A stretch of DNA of 64,000 nt, from contig JAUPFP010000010.1 of the NCBI GenBank assembly GCA_036925085.1, forward strand, positions 1,465,278 through 1,529,277. Reading direction: 5' to 3'. Shown piece after piece: positions 28,171-38,200 of the stretch; position 1 is the stretch's first letter; each line of letters starts with the position of its first letter. The notes under the pieces were generated by a model. It was not told the origin of the DNA. It was given only the letters and a program-made list of their open reading frames with translations, and did not search any database. The DNA is from Brachycybe producta (Eukaryota; Arthropoda; Diplopoda; Playtdesmida; Andrognathidae). The position numbers and the translations under genes are program-made.

Positions 28171-30302
28171 TGTAAGTTTCCGTTTTCACGGCTATCACAG
28201 TGGTGTTCTGTGATTCCCCTTTCAGCCAAATAGTACCTATTGGGTTTAGGGTTCGACCCTCCCAGCCAATGAAGGCTTATGTAGGGAATGGGTTTTGTAG
28301 TTTATCAGTGAGTGGTAGTAATTTTTTAATTTTCTTGGACTGGGCCTAATAAAGATAACAAGAGTTGTTAACCTTACCTTAAATGGCTTCTTGTTGTCTT
28401 CGGAGAATTTTAGCTTCTTGAAAACACTTTCCTGGTCTCAGACTCAAAATCCAAATTTCATGAAAAACCAAACTCTTAGGTTTAATTCTCAAAACACTTC
28501 ACAAACTCAACTCAAAACAACTCTAAGTCCAAATGACTTCACAAACTCAATTCAAAATAATTCTAAGTCCAAATGACTTCACAAACTCAATTCAAAATAA
28601 TTCTAAGTCCAAATGACTTCACAAACTCAATTCAAAATAATTCTAAGTCTAAATGACTTCACAAACTCAATTCAAAATAATTCTAAGCCAAATGACTTCA
28701 CAAACTCAATTCAAAATAATTCTAAGTCCAATTCTTTAAATTTCTTCTAAGTCTCATCCTCTAAATTTCTTCTAAGGTCTTTCTTCTTTCTTTTTACTAA
28801 ATCTATAACATATGTCCTCTCTTCTAGAACTCCAATGTAGGACTCTCTCTAGAATACGATGTTCATCGCATCTTGTTTAGTCAGAAATGAATTTTAAGTA
28901 TTCTGATTGGTTAGAATTAATTTTCTAAAATTAAAATAACCAATCGGTCAACTGGCTTTTGATCTTCTTCTACGAACATCTGCCTAATATGCATCCGGTC
29001 GTAAAATTACAATTTGGATTTTTTATAAATTTTTTACGATCGTCGATACATACTGTTATTTCCACTAACCGTCATTTTCTATGAATTAGTATAGTTAACC
29101 TTTTAACTTTTCATCGAAAGTTTTAGTTTTCGGCAACTCATAACATTTCATTTGAATGACTAACATTCCCAATGTTCCTTTATTTGGTTTTCTAGGCCCT
29201 CCGAAATGTATTTCTATTTAAATACGATTTTGGCCCTTTTACCCCTACTCTGTTGAGAACCCTAACATCATACAACTCTTTCGCTACTTGTCGGTACCTC
29301 TTTTGGGTTATGTTTGACTTCACATATTGTTCCATTCATTTCATTATACTCATTCATAAGTTTCCTCTCTATAGTCTTCAATATACTCTATATATTATTA
29401 ACGGCCCTTTTCTTAATGTGTTGAGAACCTGTTATGTGCTTTACTTTTTCTTTTAAACTTTTTATTACTTTGCTGTTTTGCATATTGAAGAGAGTGTATG
29501 GTAAAAAGTATCTTGTTACACTTTTTCCATCCCTTCTTTCTTTTTATTTTTTTTCTATAATGACGTCATAATTATTTGTAAAACAGGTGGTCTTCTACCG
29601 TGTGAGTATGAAGTATAAACCATATGTTTTTCTTCTTTAAGTGTCACATTTAAACTTTTTCATTGTTCAACTTTACTTTTCTCTTATTTTACACTCCACT
29701 AGGTAATCAGATTATATCAGGTTAATTAACCACTTCATCTATCTATCTATTACACTTTATAGTATGTTTTCCACTCTTTTCATTCTTTAATTACATTTAA
29801 TTTTGTAAAAAAGTTTTTATTTAACATGGTACACTTATTTGGGCTCACCCTTCTAAAGTGTGTGTGGGTGGGTTTAGTCTTTCTATTTCCCCCCTCTCTT
29901 GTTTTCTTTAAAAACTTTTTATTACTTTTTACTTGTGTGGGTGGGTTTCTTTTTTGTTTCCCCCCTTTCTTTGACTTTCTTCTTGCTTCATCATTCTCTT
30001 ATGGGTGGGTGGGTTTCTTTTACTTTTTTCAGCCTCTCCCTTTTTTGCCTCTGTTTACTATGAGTGTGTGTGTGTGGGTGTGATTCATTCATACTTTATC
30101 CACCCCCTCTTTTACTACTACTTTCCCGCCATTTTTTATTTCCTCATTTTTTCTTCTCTTTTTTACTTCTCTTTCATTGTTTCTCTTTCTAGCTCCGCCT
30201 CTTTCTCTTTTTACTTTATTTTAATTTTCTCTTTTACTAATTTCTGCCCCTCTTTCAAATTATTGTTAGGTGTTGCTTTACTTATTTTTTCAACACCTAA
30301 CA
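28171..30302 (-). repeat. 3' LTR of the retroelement (2,132 bp)
   Basis: Same sequence as 45178-47429 apart from three fewer 40-bp units; the 120-bp length difference is exactly accounted for. Spot comparison along the length, including several long shared reading frames, showed no other difference. It should supply the polyadenylation signal. TTTATT on the plus strand at 29461-29466 gives AATAAA in the element sense, but which signal is used cannot be decided. Confidence 0.96.
28501..28729. repeat. 40-bp tandem array in the 3' LTR, six units
   Basis: Same unit as at 45508-45856. Variant bases (AGTCT, AGCC) appear in the same order as the first units of the longer array, so three units were gained in the 5' LTR or lost here. 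Confidence 0.95.
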
Positions 30303-30314
30303 TCCCTACCCCCT
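30303..30314 (-). promoter_or_regulatory. polypurine tract
   Basis: In element sense AGGGGGTAGGGA abuts the 3' LTR (next base T of TGT). This is the expected position and composition for the plus-strand DNA primer, which RNase H leaves uncut. Confidence 0.85.
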
Positions 30315-30565
30315 AAAATGTTACTTCTCTTTATCAATGTCAATACAAAATCCCTTTCAATCCCTTTAATTAACTTTATGTTTATTAAGTGTGTATAATC
30401 ATATCTTGTATGATTTCTAAGTCAGCTCAGATTTTCTTGCTATCATCTTTGTGATATTTTATGCAAGGGAATTTCTTCCGAATCAATTTTCATTGGATCA
30501 TTAAGACTTTACGTCTCACCAATATGATTCTGTCATCATTGCTGTTTTTTGTTTAGTATTCCTTT

Positions 30566-30769
30566 AGCCGACAGGATTATCTTCCATTATTTTGTCGACA
30601 GGATATACCCTTTTACATCATGTTTCCTATTTTCTCTTCACTTTACTTTTGCTTTGTCAACAGGATACTACTTCATTAGCCAACCGTTACATAGGTATTA
30701 GCATAATTTCTGCTTGGTTATATGGTCGACCGGATACACAGTCGATACAATTATATAGTCGACAGGATA
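30566..30769. repeat. five copies of GTCGACAGGATA-like motif, complementary to the primer site
   Basis: Plus-strand copies lie at 30567-30578 (GCCGACAGGATT), 30594-30605, 30656-30667 (GTCAACAGGATA), 30725-30736 (GTCGACCGGATA) and 30758-30769. In the RNA sense they read TATCCTGTCGAC and would pair with GTCGACAGGATT of the primer-binding site. The best copy gives 12 consecutive pairs (30757-30768). They look like fragments of the tRNA-Ser 3' end. Confidence 0.65.
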
Positions 30770-30883
30770 TCTCCAATAATATATAAGTAATATTAAAATA
30801 AGCCCTGTTTTTGTTAGATAATCAGGATACTACTAATATAATACTAGTTTATAAGCAACATCATTCTATGTTCTATATATAAA

Positions 30884-31135
30884 GTTCACATATTTTCTTG
30901 TTTCCTTCGACATCAATTTCATCTTTGTTTCTTTACTGTACCAATTCTATTTTCAAATTATTCTATGTTTTCCCTTCACTCTTCATTGGACATTAATCTC
31001 TTCATTTTTCTATTGTACCAATTCTATTTTCAAATTATTCTATGTTTTCTCTTCACTCTTCATTGGACATTAATCTCTTCATTTTTCTATTGTACCAATT
31101 CTATTTTCAAATTATTCTGTTTTCCCTTCACTCTT
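30884..31135. repeat. 77-bp tandem repeat in the 3' untranslated region, about three units
   Basis: Units start at 30961, 31038 and 31115 with TTCTATGTTTTCYCTTCACT, preceded by a divergent partial unit from about 30884. The first two full units are almost identical, so the array is recent. No coding or hairpin potential is seen. Confidence 0.85.
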
Positions 31136-31702
31136 CACTCTCAAAAATGTTACATCCTAACCATCAAATCTAACCTAATAACACCTTAAATTTCACATCT
31201 AAAAACACACTATTTCCATTAAGTCTCTACTCACAAATAAGTTCAGAAATTCAGTCTTTCGTGCCATCACACTTGGTCATCTTCATATCTTCGTGATGCC
31301 TTTAATCATATGGATTCCTGTGGTCTTCCACGCTGTCCATCTGCTGTCTTCTCTTAATTATTCTCAGAAGTCTTGAATTCTCTCTTCATTGATGTCTTGA
31401 TTCTTTTCATCTCTGATGTCTTGAATTTTTTCCTTCTTTCCAACCTTTATGATGTTTAGAAATCATCCATGTTCATCTTTTTGTGTGATGTCATGGGCTG
31501 ATCTTTTCTTTGATGTCTTTCTTTAAACTGTTTTAGAAGTCTTTTTTGGTACATTTTCACAGATTTTATCACCTGGTAAAATGTCACAACTTCTACAGTA
31601 TCGTTGTTGTAGATAATTCTTCTCGATGTATATTATAGATGCAATATTGAGAAAATAATTTTCTCCCTTTCACTGTTGTTTCATAGTGAAAGATGAGTAC
31701 AG

Positions 31703-34396
31703 TTATCTCATTCGCATCATGCTGAGCACACATGAAAACACAAAACATGATCCTAATATACTTAGTCCGATCATGAACGGAGCGTAGAACATAGATCCCA
31801 AGCTTCCCAAAAAGTTTGGAAAGATTGATGAGAACGTAAATTCGTCGCCTGGAGAATATCCTCCAACAGATGTAACACGAGCATCGAAAGTTCTTTGAAG
31901 ATTCAACTGTGGTTCTTCGAAGCATCCTTCAAATTTCTCGCACGACACTCCAACTCGCGATTGTAAACACACTTTATCGGAAATACATTTTTTACTAATC
32001 TGTATCTGTATATCATATATTTTGGCACTAGTAGTGAGAGTGAGAGCTCTGGTACTCATAGGTATGTCTTCAAAGGTAATTGTTACTGTTCCTGGAAAAC
32101 ATGTACTAATTGCTTCAATTTGCAATACTGCTAATATTGAACAAGAATAACACCCCTGATGAGCTACTATTCTTAATATACGGGGACACACTCGAACTGT
32201 ACTTAATATGACCTGATAGTTTTCTACTATTAAATGTACTACTGCTGGGCTAGATACAATTAAAGAAGATTTCAATCGGCCTTCTTTGTCAACAAACACT
32301 TTATGATTCGTTAATGCCATAGGTATTAGATTCCTTTTACTTTGTATCATTAATTCTAGATATGACTGTTGTTTCGTACAAGTCATTCGTGACTCAAAGA
32401 AACTACATTCTACCATTCTTTTATCAAATAAAAAATCCTTTGATATTGCTTCACCAGCTTGTACATCCCCAATTTGGCCTCTATAGGGTCTTGAGAATTC
32501 TGCAGCTGTATCTAAATAAGCTTCTGACCCATTCCCATGTTTGATTATCAAATGCTTGGAAATAATATCAGTTGCTTGATCAAAAACTCCAACTACTTCA
32601 ACATATATTTGATCGGGCACTTCTTTTGCCGACCGGATTGCATATTTTGTCTCAGTATCATTATTCTTAATAGTCAATATTATTTTAGGGTGACACTTCA
32701 TACTAGAAATTTTTCTTACTTCAAATACATTTTTATAATCAGGTTTCAAATACCATCGGAAATGATGACATGGTTGTCTACTGGCAATAAAACATGAAGT
32801 TCCAGAATCACCTGGAAAACAATCTGTTACTCCTGGCCAATCTAAAGCTTCTTTAGTTAACAATTCAAATTTGTAATCTGGGTGACAATGATCTCCCCAT
32901 CCACAATACTTATTTTGAGGACATGCAATCTGATTTAAAGTGAATAGCTCGGTTGGAAATGTATAGTATAATCTTTCCGTTCGCCATTCACAATTTACAC
33001 TTTCAAATCTTATTTCAACACTTGCAACATAGTTTTCTTGATGATCAGTTAGCCATAAACATGCAGTATACTCTAAATTGGTTAAAGTTACCTGTATTGA
33101 TGTGGCTAGGGAACATTCTTGTCCCTGATTCGTTTCTTGACATTCAGTAATTTGTGATTTTATCATTTTATGTTCTGTGCATTTCGCTTGTGCACTTGAA
33201 ACCAAACTTAATAAAAATCCTATCAAAATTATTATAGTAATGACTGTTGGACTCAGGATACTATTTCTTGATAAAGTACCTGTTTCCAAATCATCATACT
33301 TATCTTTAACCTTTTTGACTTTATTTTTTACGGATCGACCACTAGCGACACCAATAACCATAGATACCTTTAAACACTTTTTTCCCATACGATATATAAA
33401 CAATGAACACATAATAAACCAAGATAATAAATTCCATAATGATTTCAACACTGCTTTGATATATAAAACAACAATACTAGTCATTAACATCAATAATATG
33501 ATTATAGCATATGTTAGATATGTTGGCATACATTGAATATTATAGACAAACTCATAACATAAAACACATTTTAATCTGTGACATATATCTTTACCTTCAA
33601 TATGGAACTTTCCTTCCATCATATGACCTTCTGTGGAAATGAAGATGATATGAAGGGTACCAGATTCCATACCAAATTCAGGATTTATAATAACCTGTTT
33701 CTTTTTTCCCACATGTAAACTTCTTTCTACTCCGTCTTTTCTAATTATAACTGTGCCTTCTGCACTTACTGTTATGACGGGATCATTAAATTTGATGAAG
33801 TTTACCCCTTCCTCAATTTTGAACGTATCCATTCCCAATAAATTTCGCCCAATACGTTTTCTTTTCCTTCCATATTTTAACTCAGATGTGTTGAAGTAAC
33901 ATTCTCTATAAGATATTATTTCAAATCCTTCTGATTCAATACCCTTTTTGTTCACATGTATTAATCTTGTATTTGCTCGAACTATTTCGCAATGACATTC
34001 TGTCTTCTTACTTGCGCATTTTCTTGTGCTTTTGCAATATTGTTCTGTTCCTGAACAAGTATCATTTTTAGCACAACTACATGGCATTCCTCTATTTTGG
34101 CACTTATACATTTCACTGTTACCATTTGTTTCTTCTGTTTGCTTAACTTGAAATTCTACAGCTGATTCGCTTTTTCCCTCTTTACTTATTAATTTTGTAA
34201 CCCATTTAACCATACATTCTCTGCAACCATTTTGCGGGCACATTTTATCCGAATACGGTTCCGGACTGTTTATAACCGCTTCTTTGCAAACCTTTTCACC
34301 TTTCTTCCAATTACAAATTTCGATGTCGTAATATTCCTGTCCCGTGACTGCTATCGTCCACAACAGCAAAATTCCAATCATCTTATCGAACGCCAT
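31703..34396 (-). CDS. env: Envelope precursor, phlebovirus Gn-Gc-like
   Basis: 897 residues. An N-terminal signal peptide (about 1-19) leads to a cysteine-rich first ectodomain (about 20-290). This is followed by a membrane helix (about 292-314), a second hydrophobic stretch (320-336) and a basic cytoplasmic segment. A second hydrophobic segment (about 383-404) ends in AQA and would serve as internal signal for a second cysteine-rich ectodomain (about 405-868), with a final membrane helix near 870-892 and a very short tail. This Gn / internal signal / Gc layout, a tryptophan- and cysteine-rich region near 492-547 and a GCYSC motif near 748-752 recall phlebovirus glycoproteins, whose Gc is a class II fusion protein. 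Related env genes are known in Tas and Cer7-type elements. A basic RKRKR cluster is at 177-181. The ORF is unbroken. The family call is by eye. Confidence 0.85.
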   Translation of the reverse strand: MAFDKMIGILLLWTIAVTGQEYYDIEICNWKKGEKVCKEAVINSPEPYSDKMCPQNGCRECMVKWVTKLISKEGKSESAVEFQVKQTEETNGNSEMYKCQNRGMPCSCAKNDTCSGTEQYCKSTRKCASKKTECHCEIVRANTRLIHVNKKGIESEGFEIISYRECYFNTSELKYGRKRKRIGRNLLGMDTFKIEEGVNFIKFNDPVITVSAEGTVIIRKDGVERSLHVGKKKQVIINPEFGMESGTLHIIFISTEGHMMEGKFHIEGKDICHRLKCVLCYEFVYNIQCMPTYLTYAIIILLMLMTSIVVLYIKAVLKSLWNLLSWFIMCSLFIYRMGKKCLKVSMVIGVASGRSVKNKVKKVKDKYDDLETGTLSRNSILSPTVITIIILIGFLLSLVSSAQAKCTEHKMIKSQITECQETNQGQECSLATSIQVTLTNLEYTACLWLTDHQENYVASVEIRFESVNCEWRTERLYYTFPTELFTLNQIACPQNKYCGWGDHCHPDYKFELLTKEALDWPGVTDCFPGDSGTSCFIASRQPCHHFRWYLKPDYKNVFEVRKISSMKCHPKIILTIKNNDTETKYAIRSAKEVPDQIYVEVVGVFDQATDIISKHLIIKHGNGSEAYLDTAAEFSRPYRGQIGDVQAGEAISKDFLFDKRMVECSFFESRMTCTKQQSYLELMIQSKRNLIPMALTNHKVFVDKEGRLKSSLIVSSPAVVHLIVENYQVILSTVRVCPRILRIVAHQGCYSCSILAVLQIEAISTCFPGTVTITFEDIPMSTRALTLTTSAKIYDIQIQISKKCISDKVCLQSRVGVSCEKFEGCFEEPQLNLQRTFDARVTSVGGYSPGDEFTFSSIFPNFLGSLGSMFYAPFMIGLSILGSCFVFSCVLSMMRMR

Positions 34397-34409
34397 TTCT
34401 TCCTTTTAT

Positions 34410-34424
34410 CTGAAATAAACAAAC
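34410..34424 (-). promoter_or_regulatory. candidate splice acceptor for env mRNA
   Basis: Element-sense TTTGTTTATTTCAG ends at 34410, 13 nt before the env ATG. Env of retroviruses and errantiviruses is normally translated from a spliced RNA, and this site fits that role. The matching donor, probably in the leader or early ORF region, was not pinned down. Confidence 0.5.
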
Positions 34425-34834
34425 TTCTCATCTCCTAAAACCAAATCATTATACACTTATAACAAATAGTTAATCAATTTCCTCAACATCTTTAAACAAC
34501 AATTTCAAACTCTTTAAAACAAAATCTCAATTCCTACAAACAATATTTCAATTTCATTAATCTCTTCTTCCTATATTCATTAGTAGTGGGTCTCCTGCCC
34601 CCTAAGCTTCTACTATTTCTATTAAATTCTTCTTTAGCATAATCTGTCAATCTTTACTAGCCTTTGTTGCTTTACAACAATTATTTTCCTAGCTTAGATC
34701 TTTAATGAGAACTTCTTTGATTCAATTTTATTTCTATACTCTCTTTTCAAAATATACTTATTTTCTCAACACTTAGACCGTCTATTTTTTTATCATTACT
34801 GTTTCAATCATTCTTAATTTTCCTTTTCATAATT

Positions 34835-35045
34835 CCGGACAGTCCGTCGTCCAACATTAATGTTTTAATTATTCTTATTTTCTTTTACTTATTTCCGGAC
34901 AGTCCGTCGTCCAACACTAATGCTTTAAATTATTCTTATTTTCTTTTACTTATTTCCGGACAGTCCGTCGTCCAACACTAATGCTTTAATAATTCCTAAT
35001 TTTCTTCTTTCATTATTCCAGACAGTCCGTCGTCTAACATTAATG
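34835..35045. repeat. four 60-62-bp tandem repeats in the pol-env spacer
   Basis: Units start at 34835, 34895, 34956 and 35018. Each begins with the conserved CCGGACAGTCCGTCGTCCAAC (last unit CCAGACAG...) followed by an AT-rich tail. Inside the core, CGGAC-A-GTCCG is a perfect hairpin palindrome. The 887-nt spacer has no ORF, so the GC-rich core repeated in AT-rich DNA may be a protein- or RNA-binding site. Confidence 0.85.
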
Positions 35046-35283
35046 CTTTAATTATTCTTATTTCTCTGTCATCTTTTTATCTTCATTAATTCAATAAACT
35101 ATTCATTTTTACTCATTAGTCGTTAAATATGGATAAGCTAACTCAATGTCATGTTGTCTAACAATTCATTAACAATATCAATACTTTGTCCGCTAATCTA
35201 AACTCAAACATTTTTTCTCAATTACATCTATTATTTATCATAACTTTTTCATCATTTTCCTTTCAATGACTACCTTAACCGAA

Positions 35284-38200
35284 TTATTTCTTACTCATTC
35301 TTTCTATCACACTTACTAATTTAAACATCTTGTCTAACAATTGTCCTGCTACATTATCTTCTGGCTCTTCTTGACCAGTTTTTCTAGTATCTTCTTCAAC
35401 TATAGAATCCTGTTCACTCTGAATTTCTTCTTCTGATGCACTAATTTCTTGGGATTCCGAAATACTTGGAGGATGTCTATCTTCCTCTTGGGTATCCCTA
35501 GAATTTCCTTTATTCAATATCTCTTGCAACTTTTTACGTAACCTTGCTAAACTCAAATCTCCTTCATCTTCAGATTTGCCTGGTTCAACTCTAGGTGGAT
35601 CTGGTAGTCTAGGTAATACTTCTGTCCTAGGTGTAATTCTTCTTGTTCTTACTGGTAATGGCGTAGCAAACTGTATGGAACCTTTACTTCGTAAATTATA
35701 ACCACTAGTACTGGGTACGGCTTCTGTGTTCCGAATAATTCCCTTAGGTGTCTTAGTATTTACTGTAGGTACCTTTTCACAACAATAATCAATTTTATCT
35801 GCATTGTCTTCATCATCTTCATCTGAACTTGAATTACTCGATTCACTAGGCCTTTTGCCTTTTCTGCTTTGTTCTTTAGGTTCTTTCACCTTTTCTGTAC
35901 AGTCCTCAATCTTTTCCCATGGATTTTTTCCTTTTACTACTCTTAATCTCTCTTCATGAACTATGTGTACATCTTTGTGTCTATACATGTGCTTTATCTC
36001 AAAATTAACAGGTGACGTTTGTCTAATGACTCGATAAGGACCTTTGTTCAACTTCGCTAATTTTTTCGTTTTACCTTGTGCTACTTGTGGTACATTCAAA
36101 TATACTTTTTCACCTACTTGTATTCCTTTATTTTTTCTTTTCTTTCCTTGATATCTAACTTGATTTTCTGCTGATTTTTCTAAACTCTCTTTTGCTATAT
36201 CATGTATCTTCTGCATCCTATTTGCCACTACCTTTCCATAGTCTTCAGTGTTGTACACTGGCTGAGGTTCATCTCCTATTAAATCAAATGGTAAATTCAT
36301 ATCCTGTCCAAACAATAAAAAATAAGGTGTCTCCTTAGTGCTTGAATGCATCGCACTACGATATGCCATCAATACTAATGGAAGTTCCTCATCCCAATTT
36401 CTTTGTGAACTATCAACATAATGTGATAACATTGTTGTTAGTGTCCTGTTGAATCTCTCAACTAAACCATCTGTTTGCGGGTGATATGCTGACGTAAAAA
36501 TCTTTTTAATTCCGAATGTCTCACACAGACTTTTCATAAGTTCAGACATAAAGTTTGCACCTCTGTCTGTTATTAGAGTCTGGGGACTACCATACCGTGA
36601 AATAATTTCTCTTACTAACAAATTTGCAATGGTTTCAGCTTTCTGATCTGGAATAGCAAATGCTTCTGGGTATCTTGTTAGATAATCACAAATAACTACA
36701 ATGTATTTATTTCCATTCTGTGTAGTAGGTAAAGGACCTAGTATATCCATTCCAATTCTTTCAAATGGTTTGGATGGTGCTGGGAACTTACATAATGGAC
36801 TTTTCCCATGTGGAATCTTTTTCTGATTACACGATACACAAGCTTCACAATATTGTTTCACATCTTTCTTTAAAGTTTCCCAATAAAATCTGTCTGCAAC
36901 TTTGCTTGTTGTTTTTTCAATACCAAAATGACCTGCTGTAATATTATCATGACACATTTTCAACACATAATTTCTTTTACTCAAAGGGACTACAGTTCTT
37001 AATTTATTTTCGGATCTTTTTACTAACCAACCTTTTGTATTTAATTCTAAACCCAACTTATCAACTTTTTCTTTTACCTTTTTATCTACTGGACAACCAT
37101 ATAAACATTCCATGAAAGATTTCAATTCTTCGCAATTTTCTTGATCTTTAGCAACCTCATGTTCTTCCCAAGTTTCTTGTTCATTTAACACATTTAATTC
37201 TTTGCTTTCTACAGGATTTCGACTCAAAGCATCTGCATTAGTATTCTCTTTACCTTTTCTATATAAAACCTCAAAATCATATTGTTGTAACTGTAATGCC
37301 CATCTAGTTAACATAGCTTTATCTTTTTTCATAGTCATCAAGTATTTTAATGGTTGATGATCTGTGATAAGAGTAAACTTTCTTCCCATCAAGTAATATC
37401 GAAAATAATTTACACCATAAACACATGCTAATGCCTCTTTCCATGTCGTAGAATAATTTTGTTCTGATTTGGTGAGCTTCCTACTCGCATAAGATATTGG
37501 GTGTAATTGACCGTCAATCTTTTGTTCGAGGATTGCCCCGATTGCTTCATTACTTGCATCAGTAGTCAAATAAAATGGTCTTTCAAAATTTGGCATTATC
37601 AAAACTGGATATGTAATCAAACATCCTTTTAATTTCTGAAAAGATTCTTCACAGTCTTTTGTCCAAAGAAATGGAGTATCTTTACTTAACAACTTTGTTA
37701 ATGGACCTGCTAAACTTGCACAATTTAGAATAAATTTTCTATAAAAGTTTACTAATCCCACAAAACTTTGTATTTTCTTGACACTTGTTGGTCTCGGAAA
37801 ATTTTCTACTGCTTCTACTTTCTTTCCACCTGGTTGGAATTTCCCTTGTGTAAATGTATGTCCTAGATAGTTTATTTCCTTCTGTAGGAACAAACATTTT
37901 GTTGGTTTTGCTTTTAAGTTTGCATTTCTAAGTCGCTCAAACACTAAATTTAACCTTTCATAATGTTCCTCTATAGTTTTACTGTATACAATAATATCAT
38001 CCATGTAAACAAAACAAATTTTCCCTTTCAAATCACCTAATACATTATCCATAAGTCTCTGATATACACTTGGAGATGTTTTTAGTCCCATTGGACATCT
38101 GTTGAATTCATAGTGTCCAAAAGGTGTACTAAAACCTGTTTTTGCTTTATCTTCTTCTGTTATGGGAATCTGGTAAAAACCACTTGCCATGTCTAAAGTA

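Larger units (their letters stand above)
30315..31702 (-). other. 3' untranslated region of the retroelement
   Basis: About 1.39 kb between the env stop and the polypurine tract, with no credible ORF. It contains degenerate GATGTCTTGA repeats (about 31380-31520), a 77-bp tandem repeat and a cluster of primer-site-complementary motifs, listed separately. A region this long and this repetitive is atypical for Ty3/gypsy elements. Confidence 0.75.

Noticed and set aside
28391-28576. 61-aa ORF in the LTR (copy at 45398)
   Set aside because: It reads through the 40-bp tandem array; its N/S/Q/T repeats mirror the array.
29826-30316. Plus-strand ORFs of 85-103 residues in the LTR (also at 46953-47461)
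   Set aside because: They are F/L/S-rich readings of a pyrimidine-rich strand, antisense to the element, and duplicated only because the LTRs are.
31593-31925. 110-aa minus-strand ORF at the env end
   Set aside because: Overlaps env in another frame without recognisable features.
33177-33536. 119-aa plus-strand ORF opposite env
   Set aside because: Antisense shadow of the env membrane region.
34397-34438. Antisense start for a plus-strand ORF at 34232-34438
   Set aside because: Shadow of the env signal-peptide region and its upstream splice acceptor.
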